64,000 nt of DNA from positions 434,001-498,000 of the forward strand of contig NC_011687.1 of the NCBI RefSeq assembly GCF_000150955.2, given 5' to 3'. Positions 18,432 to 28,849 of the stretch are shown piece by piece (position 1 is the first letter of the stretch; each line of letters opens with the position of its first letter). The notes under the pieces are model-generated. The model saw only the letters and a list, made by a program, of their open reading frames with translations, made no database searches and had not been told where the DNA came from. Position numbers and translations under genes: made by a program. The stretch is from Phaeodactylum tricornutum CCAP 1055/1. Lineage: Eukaryota > Bacillariophyta > Bacillariophyceae > Surirellales > Neidiaceae.

Positions 18432-21400
18432 ATGGATTGTACCGTACCGCAGTCATCGTCGCCAACCGTCGTATTGTCGCCTACGACGACAACGTCAAGT
18501 ACGTCCACACCTATCAAGGATTCGCCGACAACTGCCAAGGAAGTCACCGCCCTCGTAGCCTGGTTGCAGACCTTTCCCTCCTTTGACTATCAACTCGTTC
18601 AGCCAGGTGAAATTGACGCGGCGGATCGACTCTGGGATGTCTTGGATCAACTCCCCACCGTACGGTACGTATCAACAGTCACGTCGAAGCAGCTCAAAAC
18701 ACGTGCACACCAAGTCGTGGACAGCAGCAGAGAGGTGGATATACAGCTGCCCCCGTATCACTGACCCTCTTTATTTTCTCACGTACACATTCTCAAATAC
18801 ACACACACATTACAGTGCTATTTGGACAGTAGGACAACAAGTTTGTGAGGATGATTCCTTAAACGACGACGAAAACACCAATTTTAACGAACCGTCCAAG
18901 ATTTGGACGTCTCTGCTCTTGCTGACGGCGCAGCGGGCACGTCCTTCGTCCACCGCCAACGAAAAACTCACCCCACACCGGCTCAAGTGTCACGTTCTCG
19001 CCAATTTACTCGATTGTGCCGTTGCCGCACCGAATCTCAACCACCGACGGACCTACATTGAGCGCATCATGACCCTGGAAAGGGTCACGCAGAAGACACT
19101 CATGGCGCTCATTGAACAACGGGGACGTAGGAGTTCCAGTAGTAGAGGTAGTAGAACAAGGACCAGCAGTACCAAGAAACGATCGCCACAGCGCTCGGCC
19201 CGATTGTCGAGTTCCATCAGTCGCCATGCCACTCCGCCGGTCCCACAATCGACGCCACCAGTGTTGCGTTCCTCCCTCCGCTGCAACGCGACGCCACCCG
19301 TGGATCCCCACGAACCACCCCCCACGCCAGTGCGCAGCAACACCAAGGATAGTCGCTCCCACTCGTTGGCCTTTGGCCACAGCCCCACCGCGACTGGATT
19401 TTCGCCTCCCCCCAGTAAGCGCTTGCTCGATTCCGAACCCCGTTACGCAAACTCGTCGGCGCCGGGCTTTCTCAGTCCGGGTACGCTGGACTCGCCCGCA
19501 CGGGTACAGTCCATCGTGCGCGACCTCCAACACCGTAACGAGTCCTTGCAGTCCCTCGTGGATGCGGCGCAGTCTCGTGAAGAAGAGGTCCGTGCGCAAA
19601 TGGAGCAGAAAGAACAGCAACAGCGCAAGCACATGATGCAGATCGAGTCGGCAGCTCGACAGAAGCAACTAGAGCAGGAAGGAACCCTACAGTCGAAATT
19701 GGAATCACTCCAACGGGAACTGCAGGTCGCAAAGGAACAGGCTGAGTCCGGACAACAGGCCCAACGTGAACTCATGGCGGCCCGTGAAGAAATGGAAGTC
19801 ATGCAGAGCAGCCAGCAAGCTTGGAACGCCACAAATGAAAAGCTGAACAAGTTTCGCGACAAGGTTACCGAACTATCCGATGTGAAGGAGGCACTCGCGC
19901 GGGAACAGGCCCAACACGGTAAGGCGGTCGATGAGTTGGTCCGTCTCGAAACCGAGGTCCAGAATTTGCAAAACACAAAACGGCAGCTAGACGACTATAA
20001 AATTCGTGCTATTGAGGCGGAGGTTCAGCTGGTGGAATGCCAGGATCATATGCGACGTATGGAGCAGCAAGCTTCCGATAGCTCTGATCGGAACGGCCAC
20101 CTCTGGAAGGAAAGTGTCACACAAAAGGCGCAAATGGAAGAACTCGTCGCTCGTATTCAAGAAGAAACGCAGGCCAACATGGACGCGGTAGCAAACGGCG
20201 ACGGCGTCGGTGTTGGGATCAGCGAGCTGAATCCGGAACTTCAGCAGGAACTCGTGCGGTTGCGGAATGAAAACTTACAATTGCGCGCGTTTGCCGCCAA
20301 GCGACAGAATGACGCGGTTGAGGAGTTGGAAGCACGCTTGGATGATTCTCAGCGGTTGGCCAATCGGTACAAGGAAGAATTTCTGTCGACCAAGGAGAGT
20401 TTGGTGGAAACGCAAACTCTGCTTGGTGATATTCAACAGCGGGAAGCCAAGCTATCGGTGGATCTAGACGAGTGGAAGCAGAGAGCCACGGATGCCGAGG
20501 CTCTGGGTCGTATCCTGGATGAAAAACTCACACAGTGTCGGGAGAAATGCGAAGAAACCAAGGAGGAATTGTCGGATACCACCAACCAAGCACAAGAGTT
20601 GCGCCGAGAAAAAGAGGAATTGCAATCCCAACTGGAATCCTCCAACAGCGAGTTGGCCCAACGTTTCCAACACCAGGAGCAGTTGGAGTCGGAGCTGGAA
20701 GAGACCAGGAAATGTCTCGAAAAGGCGGAGCAAAAGATTGAGGATCTCCGGGAAGATGTCAAAACGTGGGAAGCTCAAACAATGGAATTCGACTTGGACC
20801 TGCGCAAAGCGGCGGACGAGCTCAAAGAGTCCGAACAGACCATGGCCGCCACAAAAATTCTGCTTGCGGAGTCTCAACAACGGGCCGACAAGTTGAATAG
20901 TCAAATCGAGCAGCTCAAGGAAGAACATGAAAAACTCAGAGATCAGTCAGAAGAAGACAAGCAAGCCAATCAAGTTGCCATAAAGGAGGCACACGACTCG
21001 TTGGAAACCACACGTCTTGTGCTTGTCGCAAAGGCACAGAAAGAGCAAGATGTACTTCAGTCAAATATGAATAAACTGTTGGAAGACGAGCGCAAGGCCT
21101 CGCGTCGGAAGGAAGACGAGGCCAGTCGCAAGTTAGATGAGGTACTGGAACGTAGTCGGAACGAAATCAACGATCTCCAAAAACGTATGGCAACGTCGCT
21201 CAAGAACTCACGAGCGGAGGCGCAGGATCGCATGGATCGTATCAAGGGCGAGTATCAATCAGAAATGGAATCCGCTCGGAAAGAGATTGCCGACGCCAAG
21301 GAAACCACAGACAACGTGATTCGCAAAGGGCGCGCAATGCTCGAGGAAGCAAAAAAACGGGCGATGGAAGACTATTCTAAGTTACGTGGGGAGATCAAGA

Positions 21401-22584
21401 GTGTTGAAGAGGAACGTGACGCCATCAAAAAGGAAAAGGAGGAACTGGAGTGCTCCCTCCGTAGGAAGGTTAGTTCGTTGCAGCATGAGCTCAACTTATC
21501 GGTAGCCCAGATCAACGACTTTACTCGTGAAACAGACGAGCTTCAGGAAAACATTAGGAAAGCCGAGCGGGACAAATATAAGCTACAAGAAGACAATGAC
21601 CGTTATCGTCGACAACTGGGAGGAAGATACGGAGCAGATGGCAAGGTACAATCGCAACTGGAAAAGCTACAGAAGGAGTACAATTTGGTACTCGACGAGA
21701 ATCGAAATCTGAAAAAACAAGGTCGTTTCGGTGGTCAAGAGGGACTGAGCTCCATTTCGGAAAACGGGGAAGGTGATGGATCTCGCTCCTATTCACGCAG
21801 CGGAACGAGCCGTTCGACTATTTCGCAGCTTCGTCGTGAATACGAGGAAACCATCGAGGCCTTGAACGACGAAAAACGAGAGTTGGTCATGCGCAATTCG
21901 GCAGCAATTACGGACGTGCAGAAAGCAGAGCAACGTGCATGGGAGCGCGAGCAGGAAGTGACCAGGATGCAAGACGAAATGACGTCCCTTAAGTTGGCTT
22001 TGCAACGGGTCGAATTTGCGAACGACCGCTCCCTGGATACAGTGCAGCGGTCGCCGAAGGATCTTTCCTTCTTCAGTGCTCAAGACCGCAGTCCAGGTCT
22101 TCTCACCCCTGAAGGCTGCCCTGAAAGTCCCGGAATGAAGGCCAACGGGTTGTCTTCTGCTGCAAAGCGCAGTCCATCTATCCTACGCGCCATGCGTCAA
22201 AAAAATGCACGCGAGGCTGCTCTTCGCGGTCAGTTTACATCGTTCACTGCTTCCCCAGAACGCAGCGGTCGTCGTCTGTCGACGAACAGTACTCCGCCTC
22301 GCCCAGCCTCGTTCTCGCCTGGAAGCAAGACGCTTGAACCCACGCAGACACGCGAAGTAATTCAGAATCGATCGAGTCCTGGACAGCGCAGATCGTCGAC
22401 TGGATCGTACGGTAGTCCTCAGGCCAAGATGGCTTCTGACGTTTTCAACCTAGGGATCACCACCAATAATTATACCAACAGGATTCCAGACACGAAGTCG
22501 CAGCCTTCCTCTTTGATGCAACACGTACGCGCCGATGAGCAAGACGCCGACGAAAACGGACAACCTGAATGTCAACAGAGCTGA
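18432..22584 (+). CDS. HOOK-domain long coiled-coil protein (spliced)
   Basis: Exon 1 is 18432-18664 and exon 2 is 18816-22584. The 151-bp intron (donor GTACGT, acceptor TACAG) gives 1333 aa. Residues about 35-195 match the HOOK/CCDC88 N-terminal domain: VTALVAWLQTF at its start and LLDCAVAAPNLNHRRTYIER followed by IMTLERVTQKTLMALIEQ at its end (human Hook reads LILGCAINCEKKQEHIQNIM then TLEES). The intron lies inside this domain. A Ser/Arg/Pro-rich linker follows, then about 850 residues of near-continuous coiled coil, then a tail rich in Ser-Pro and Arg (SGRRLSTNSTPPRPAS). Hook proteins link cargo to dynein; a microtubule-motor adaptor or centrosome role is inferred. The first ATG in frame is used. 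Confidence 0.85.
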
Positions 22585-22929
22585 CATGTTTTACTTGGAA
22601 CAAAGGACTTCTCCATCCACCCGGAGGGACATAGATCCATAACAACATAACGAGTTCGTGTTTTCGTGTTTCCTATATGACTTTAAAGACTGACTTAGAG
22701 ACGGCTTCCGCTCCCTGTGGTATTCGACTACATGCACAAGGGCCGGAATCGGAATTGACTTTGCAATGACAGTGAGTAACGAAGCGTTGTCCGCTGCCAG
22801 CACAAGTTACTAAAGGGTTTCCCGGCGGTGTGTATCATTGCGTGCGAACCAATAATCCTCTAGTGGACAAATTGAGAATGTCAATTTTCACAACGCTGAA
22901 TTTTGGTATTTTCGAAACCCCCATTCGAG
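22585..22929. other. convergent 3' intergenic region
   Basis: This lies between the stop codons of the HOOK gene (plus) and the SOUL-like gene (minus). No coding signal was seen; it is probably two 3' UTRs. Confidence 0.5.
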
Positions 22930-24477
22930 CTATGATCGTAGCGTCGGTTTCGGCTCGTCCGATACCTGCAATTCAATCCCCACTTCATTAGCTTTGGCAA
23001 TATCAGGTCGGTATTCGTAAACTGCCATACCAAGTCCTTCTTCTGTAAAACACGTTTTGACTGAGTTTTGCCAGAAGAAGAATAGAGGTCGACCACTTTC
23101 GTCCAGTTTAGGCTGTAAACCATCCTTGACGATTTGCTCGAAAAAGCGTTTGCGGATACTTGCAATGGCCACATCTTGCGGACCGCCGGCATACGGGACG
23201 GTTGCTACTTGGCGGCGGGGTTGGAGAACGTATTTCGCATCCGGGTCAATATTTTCTGGCGTTTCTTGATCTGGTTGGGGCAGCAGCAAAGATGGGTTCG
23301 TCAAGAACTCGACTCCAAGGGGAATGGTCCATTTTAGGTTTACATTTCCATCCGAGCCAGGCCTAATTTGCACTTCAGTTGGTGAGGTCGGTACGTAGCG
23401 TTGCTTCTGCGGTCCCATGGTTTTGACCACACACGAAAATCCGTGGTTGGGGATGAGACCGGCGTTGTTGTCCTCACGGGTGCCAAGATCCTTCATGGTC
23501 GGCTGCAGCACCAGTTGGGGAGGAATATCGTATACTTTATAAGGGGCCAAAGGAGACGTTTTTACAGAAAGTTTGGGCATGACTTCGGTCGACGGTGTCA
23601 TACCGATGTGGTATACGTCCCAGAATCGCGGAAAAACCTGACGGGCAATACTCGCCGTCAAATCCGTATCGTCCAAACTGTCAACTTGTCGCGTAATTTG
23701 CTTCCGCTCATTGACTGTTACTTCCGATGTTCCCGTGATGAGAACGCGCGGCTCCCAGAATATGGGCCACGCCAAGGAAATGGTCCAGCGCAAGACAAAC
23801 GTCGAATCGGAAACGCGTGTCCCCGAAACAACGGCAACGTCTAGACGTCGGTAAAATTCGAGAGCGGCTTCCAGTTCTTGCAGTGGCGATAAACCGCCAT
23901 CACCTTTGCGCGACAGAGGAGTCGTCCACTCCAGCGCACTGGATACGTAGGTATACTGCTGACTGGAAGCATCGGCTGGAATCTCGGCCCCTTCGTACAA
24001 TGCAGCGTTGATTTGGACCTGCAAGCTTTGTGCCAAAGCAGCAACGTCGATATCCAAAAAGGCATCTCGATCCATAAATCGATCGTACGTGGTAGCTTTA
24101 GGCAGAATGGTGTCAACCGCATCACTGGTTGTATCTGGAACGAAAGTGGCGATACCGGCTTCCGCTTCGGCGACGGGGTCGAAAAATTCTTCTTTTTCCT
24201 TGTTGCCACCGAAAAACTGTGACCCTTCGACTTTGACCATTTTTTCTTCTTCCAGAACCGCTTCGGAGGAATCAACCTGACGCCGTTGCTTTTGCGGTTG
24301 GGCGAGCAAATGCGTCGTCAAAGTACCCCTCGAAGGAATGGAAGGAGCAACGGAGCCTATTCTTTGGGTCGACGTGGTTCGACCGGTCGGCGTCGCCAAC
24401 CAGGCGTCAACATTTGGCATCCAGGCACATACACATGACGACAAGAGGAAACGAGCTATTGGTCCAATGAATCTCAT
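22930..24477 (-). CDS. plastid DUF2358 / SOUL-like haem-binding family protein
   Basis: A 515-aa protein starting at the ATG before MRFIGPIARFLLSS; an in-frame ATG 48 bp upstream (24525) would push the signal sequence inward. A hydrophobic signal is followed by NVDAWLATPTGR, a plausible ASAFAP-like plastid junction with Trp at the key position. The middle part (LQELEAALEFYRRLDVA, then ISLAWPIFWEPRVLITG) fits DUF2358. The C-terminal part (YDIPPQLVLQPTMKD, LQPRRQVATVPYAGG, ENVYEYRP-like ending GLGMAVYEYRPDIAKANEVG) fits SOUL haem-binding proteins, a pairing known in plant plastid proteins. Tetrapyrrole binding in the plastid is inferred and is not shown by any specific residue. Confidence 0.72.
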   Translation of the reverse strand: MRFIGPIARFLLSSCVCAWMPNVDAWLATPTGRTTSTQRIGSVAPSIPSRGTLTTHLLAQPQKQRRQVDSSEAVLEEEKMVKVEGSQFFGGNKEKEEFFDPVAEAEAGIATFVPDTTSDAVDTILPKATTYDRFMDRDAFLDIDVAALAQSLQVQINAALYEGAEIPADASSQQYTYVSSALEWTTPLSRKGDGGLSPLQELEAALEFYRRLDVAVVSGTRVSDSTFVLRWTISLAWPIFWEPRVLITGTSEVTVNERKQITRQVDSLDDTDLTASIARQVFPRFWDVYHIGMTPSTEVMPKLSVKTSPLAPYKVYDIPPQLVLQPTMKDLGTREDNNAGLIPNHGFSCVVKTMGPQKQRYVPTSPTEVQIRPGSDGNVNLKWTIPLGVEFLTNPSLLLPQPDQETPENIDPDAKYVLQPRRQVATVPYAGGPQDVAIASIRKRFFEQIVKDGLQPKLDESGRPLFFFWQNSVKTCFTEEGLGMAVYEYRPDIAKANEVGIELQVSDEPKPTLRS

Positions 24478-24870
24478 AGTAGAGCAATTGGAACGTTTTA
24501 CAGTGATGGTTGTAGAACGGGTCACGACACCTTGTCGCTCCTGACCCTTAGGATAGTTGAGGTTGCAGGTTTGAAACGAGTGTGATGGGTTTGAAATTCA
24601 CACAGTCCACCCCGTCATCGTTGGATAGCTTTCCTCGTTCTGTGACGTTGTCAAGGGCGATGAAGAACAGACGAACTGAGTAGGTAGGTAGGTAGTTGGC
24701 TCGGAAAGCTCTTTTCACGATAGTGACGTCATAAAGGACCTAACTACAAGGATTCGCTTTGCATTCACAGTTAATGTAACAGATGAGTTACCCAAACGGC
24801 ACAATTCTCCTCTTCTTACCAACTTTGGGTTACAGTTAGCGGGCATCAGTTGCCCCCCTACGATTGACGT
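24478..24870. other. intergenic, upstream of SOUL-like gene
   Basis: This separates two minus-strand genes. It contains TTCACAGTTAATG (about 24765) and GGTTACAGTTAGC (about 24829), variants of the motif recurring near starts in the window, and a (TAGG)n tract at about 24680. No ORF is supported. Confidence 0.45.
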
Positions 24871-26342
24871 CTAAAGTGTGCGTAGGGTTGCGTTGGGGTT
24901 CAGTAGGTCGGTGGCGCTAGAGTTGACGCTGTAGAGCTCAAACTGAAACCGGCGTTGGAGGTCCGGATGAGTCCAATTGCTGTTGTGGACCAAATTGTTT
25001 CCTTCCGGAGTGCGGACCGAGTACGCTCGCACGCGACGGGCGTTTCCCAGAATACCAGCCCACATGAAATACGTGGACTGGGCGGTTCCCACGAGCTCTT
25101 TCTGGGCGTGCAACAAAAAGCAAAAGTCCGCCACACCCGAGCGGGGTTCCAGCACTCGGGCAAGGATCCCTCGTCGGGCAAAGGCCCGCACCAGCATTTG
25201 CGTACGGAAATCTTCACCAAAGCGCGACGCTATGGCTACTTTGTCGCCCGCATGCAAGTGCGCAAAGAGCTGATTCGCCACGGCGTCAGGGGCGAGTTCT
25301 TCGAAACCCAAGCGTTTGGTGTTTTTCGGCATTTCGCCAATAAAATTGCGAAAATGCTGTACAAGGATACGAAAGGTTGGATGAGAGATAGAACCTAGAT
25401 AACCTAGATTGAAAAACGAAAAGTGTCACTTACATATACAGATTCGTCCTCATCGGGTCTATCTATGCAACAGCTTTCGTCAAAGCGGTAGATTCTGCGA
25501 AAGTCTTCATAGTACTTGTCCAAAATGTGGTCGTTACAGCTCATGGCCTTCGTTGTAAGAAACGGGATACTGACATGGCCGTTTCCTTCTGCCATACGGG
25601 TGTGGTTCTCGTTGTACAAAGTCAAAAAGGACTGGAGCGTCTCATTGTAGGGTTCGAGGGCGTACACGACGCGCCGTTGTGGGACCACGCTGCCGGTCAC
25701 GATCAGTGGTGGAGAAGATTGGAGTTCCCGAGTAACCGCATCCGTATTCCCGGCGGTAAAGCTCCAGTCGCGTACGTTGGGAAAACAGCGGGTCACATCC
25801 TGGTACGCCCGTATCCATTTGTCATGGTTCTGGTGGCGCAACACAATGGTGGCGTTTACGTGGAATTCCCGCTCGAGCCACCAAGCCATACCCAAGCCAC
25901 GAGCCAGATATCCGAGATTGTTGGCCATTTCTCCCGCTAGCTGGACCAGAATAGTCGGTGTGTCGTCCGAATGGGACGCATTGCTCGCAATGGGTGAGTG
26001 CCCGAAGGGGCCGGATGCAGCCTCCAATATTTGGGACTTATTTCCGAAAGTTGTTCGAGTCGCGTGGGATTCTAGTACGGAAGGTATTTCTAGAGTCGGA
26101 TTCTGCTTTGTTGGGTGGCTAGGTAAGATCGTTCCGTCATTGGACTCTGTGGAGCGATTCCAGGACGCCAGGAATGTTGTTGCGTTGGTCGGGCGGGTGT
26201 TTTGTGATTGCTCATGTTTTATGCTCACGTTCGTCTGCTGATACTGGATTGAGCTCCAGTTCGTCCGGTACCCTACAACAGATAACAACAGTACTCCGAT
26301 TGCGGCAAAGGAAACTCGATGGGCTCGCGATTTCCACGCCAT
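24871..26342 (-). CDS. type II membrane glycosyltransferase-like protein, diatom family (spliced)
   Basis: Exon 1 is 26342-25434 and exon 2 is 25356-24871. The 77-bp intron (donor GTAAGT, acceptor TACAG) restores DESVY-HFRNFIGEMPKN; the protein is 464 aa from the chosen ATG. An ATG 87 bp upstream is in frame, but the chosen one places the single TM (VSFAAIGVLLLSVVGY) about 10 residues in, typical of Golgi type II enzymes. The lumenal part has many N-glycosylation sequons, then VQLAGEMANNLGYLARGLG, a CCIDRPDEDESVY block, GDKVAIASRFGEDFRTQML and ADFCFLLHAQKELVGTAQST. I recall this arrangement from an expanded heterokont family of putative (fucosyl)transferases; the enzymatic role is inferred. 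Confidence 0.72.
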
Positions 26343-27180
26343 GGTCGCAACGAATGCGCGTCGAAACCCCGAGGTTTCCGGAAATCGGCACGAAACTGTC
26401 AAGTCACAGTCAACTACCAAAACACGCAAACCAGCTAGAACCGAAAATCCAAACCTGGGTTTCGTCCCCTAACCCTTATTTCCGTAGTCGGTACCGATCG
26501 GTACCAAAAGGCCCAGGGCCCGTACTCTGACGTTGGGGCAACCATCATGTCACGGGGAGATTCTCTCGACCAATGAACAAGAAAATCGCAACTGTTCAAA
26601 CGGGAGAGGGGACGATTTTGGCGTAAATGGTGCGCGCCGGTCAGGCATTCGCACGGGAATCAACGGATTTTTGTAACTTCCAGTGTTGGATTGGATAACA
26701 TTGTCGGACTCATGTCCAGAATTCAATCTTGTTTACCCGTCGAGACCCAATTCGGTACTGAATAACCGTTCCCTCCACCTCGCGTGAATGTTCACACAAA
26801 TACTACTCACACATACAAAACCACATTCCCCCATCTAACTCTCTACATACTTGAATCGCATCCTCCGCGTCGAACGTCTTGACACGTTTTGGTCGAACCA
26901 TACACAGCCGTCCGACTCGACCCGCACCGATTTTTCGTTGTTGCCATCGTCCTTCCTTGGTCTGCCTTTTTTATAGTACAGTCGCCGTTGCTCTGTCTGT
27001 TGCTCTGTAAAGAGTCGATCGTATTCGGAGCCCGCTCTTGAATACCTGTGTTTCAGTTTGCATACTTGTTCGACACCGTATCGAGTCTGCACAGTCTGGT
27101 GCTACGGCAACAACAACATTAGCTACTTCCACTGCGACTACTACCCAACCTAGCACTCCCGTACTCTTGTCGTTGTCATC
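26343..27180. other. divergent promoter region
   Basis: This holds the upstream regions of the glycosyltransferase-like gene (minus) and the MGQC gene (plus). AGTCACAGTCAAC at about 26402-26414 lies about 60 bp before the minus-strand ATG and matches the recurring motif. ORFs at 26835-27210 are not supported. Confidence 0.45.
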
Positions 27181-28245
27181 ATGGGTCAGTGTCACAGCAG
27201 TACCGCACACGACTTTGGCGTCGACGACATCGTCGAGGCCTCGTCGACAACCAAATGGGGCTCACGTCCGAGCAAGTCTTCCGGACGCCCGGAAACGGCG
27301 CACACTCCGGAAACCTTGCGCAGCGTCACTACGGACGCGGACGTCACCGACGGGACGGCGTCGCACGATCGTGACGACGACGTCGCCGCCGTACTGGACC
27401 CGCATCCTACCAACCACACCCCTTCCCGCTTTACCATTCGCGGATCTTGGGTCTCCGGCAAGTTTGGACGCAAAGGCGTAGACGCTAGACTACAAGCCTT
27501 TCCGGAACAAGGCGCTTTGCCGTCGACGACACCGTCCTCCGCTTCCCGCACCGGGAGTAAGTTCGGGGGTTCGCCGGTGCGGCGCGGGATGCCCACCACC
27601 CCGTTTGTGCCCAGTGGAGGCGTGGTGGAAACAACACCCAACACAAATGCAACGGAACTTCCTTACAAATCGGGAGAAAACAACGCCAGACAATCTTCGT
27701 CGGTTGTCTTTGTTCCGAGTGGAGGAGTGGTAGAAGGAACACCCAACACAAGTACAACGGGAATTCCTTACAAATCGGGAGAAAACAACGCCATACAATC
27801 TTCGTCTGGCATATTTGTGCCCAGTGGAGGAGTGGTGGAGGGGACTGCGGGAACCGACCCCATCGCTTCTCGCTTCAACGTGAAGCTCAAAAAGACCGCC
27901 TACGGGGTGTCCTTCGGTCCCGGTACCTACGTTCCCGTTATTGGTAGCGACTTGTCGCTCCCGTCGAGTCGAGTCGCCTTTCCCCGACCCGCCGTCATCT
28001 CCGACGCCATCGACCACTCCAAATGTAGCATGTGTTTCAAACAAAGTCACGGAATCATGAAGGCGTGCGAGTGCGGCAACCCCGACTGCCGACACCACGT
28101 ACATACAGCCTGTGCGCACCGTATTCGACCGGCACCGTCGCTCTCCTACCCCGGTACACCCGCCCCGCGGTTGCCCCTGGTTTTTTGTGCCCCACTGACG
28201 AAACCCGCGGGCGCGCCCGCAGCTGGAGCCACAACGGCGAGTTGA
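27181..28245 (+). CDS. predicted lipidated protein with 35-aa repeats and C-terminal Cys/His domain
   Basis: A 354-aa protein. It begins MGQC: Gly2 and Cys4 fit N-myristoylation plus palmitoylation, predicting membrane anchoring without a TM. Residues 142-220 hold two full and one partial copy of a 35-residue repeat starting FVPSGGVVE and including LPYKSGENNA or IPYKSGENNA. The C-terminus has C-x2-C-x10-C-x-C-x4-C-x4-H-x2-C-x24-C with CFKQSHGIMKACECG, ACAHRIRP and PGTPAPRLPLV, nearly the same as the tail of the gene at 15454-17496. The domain is not one I can name; it is probably zinc-binding. Function is unknown. The pairing of a lipid anchor with a compact Cys/His tail suggests a signalling scaffold. 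Confidence 0.8.
   Translation: MGQCHSSTAHDFGVDDIVEASSTTKWGSRPSKSSGRPETAHTPETLRSVTTDADVTDGTASHDRDDDVAAVLDPHPTNHTPSRFTIRGSWVSGKFGRKGVDARLQAFPEQGALPSTTPSSASRTGSKFGGSPVRRGMPTTPFVPSGGVVETTPNTNATELPYKSGENNARQSSSVVFVPSGGVVEGTPNTSTTGIPYKSGENNAIQSSSGIFVPSGGVVEGTAGTDPIASRFNVKLKKTAYGVSFGPGTYVPVIGSDLSLPSSRVAFPRPAVISDAIDHSKCSMCFKQSHGIMKACECGNPDCRHHVHTACAHRIRPAPSLSYPGTPAPRLPLVFCAPLTKPAGAPAAGATTAS
27604..27840 (+). repeat. 105-bp in-frame tandem repeat (2.26 copies)
   Basis: Units begin at 27604, 27709 and 27814 (third partial). They are in phase with the reading frame and differ at only a few bases, so the duplication is recent or kept homogeneous. They encode the 35-residue repeats of the MGQC protein. 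Confidence 0.95.
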
Positions 28246-28849
28246 GCGCGCGATGGTAGCACCCGAGAAAGTGGATCCTGTTCATGTTGGATGTTCGACC
28301 CTTGCCGAGAAACGCTAGCCAATGATCTCGGGTGAGGCACAAACAGGAAAATACTATCTGGATGGAACGACGTCTCTGTCAAGGTTTTTCGACACTTCAT
28401 TGCATATCTATCTATCTCTCTATCCATTCATCCATGTACGCCAAACATGAACAAGTACTTTAGTTAAATTATGTGAAAATGTATCCATGTTGCCCCATGA
28501 GGAATAGAAAAGTACGAATAGCTTGTTTTTGAGGTGGCGATGAAATTCCTCCTGTCCACCTCGGAAATTTGGGTAGGGTTTGGTGCTAGGAGGGCTGGAC
28601 CGATCGTCCTTCCTTCCGTGGTCCATGTTTTGATTTCAATCGCTACCAAGCGGGATCAAACCCTCGAGAGCCACAAAAAAGGAATTGGCGCACCATGGCA
28701 ATCCGGGTTGGCACTCTGTTCTAGTCGAAACCATCTAACGACCACAGAACGCAGCCCCGCCAAGCCGTCATCAGCAATCGAGTTTGGCTTGTCTTGATTG
28801 ATACACGTTTGTCTGGTTCCTCGTCGCGCTTTGCGATTGCAACAGGAAC
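28246..28849. other. intergenic, 5' of SAM50
   Basis: A 600-bp gap between two plus-strand genes. It has a TATC-type simple repeat at 28405-28422. Small ORFs on both strands conflict and carry no motif. Confidence 0.45.

Noticed and set aside
25357-25433. C-terminal extension of the glycosyltransferase-like exon 1 ending in a stop (VSDTFRFSI)
   Set aside because: It is intron read-through; splicing to 25356 joins two matching halves of the family.
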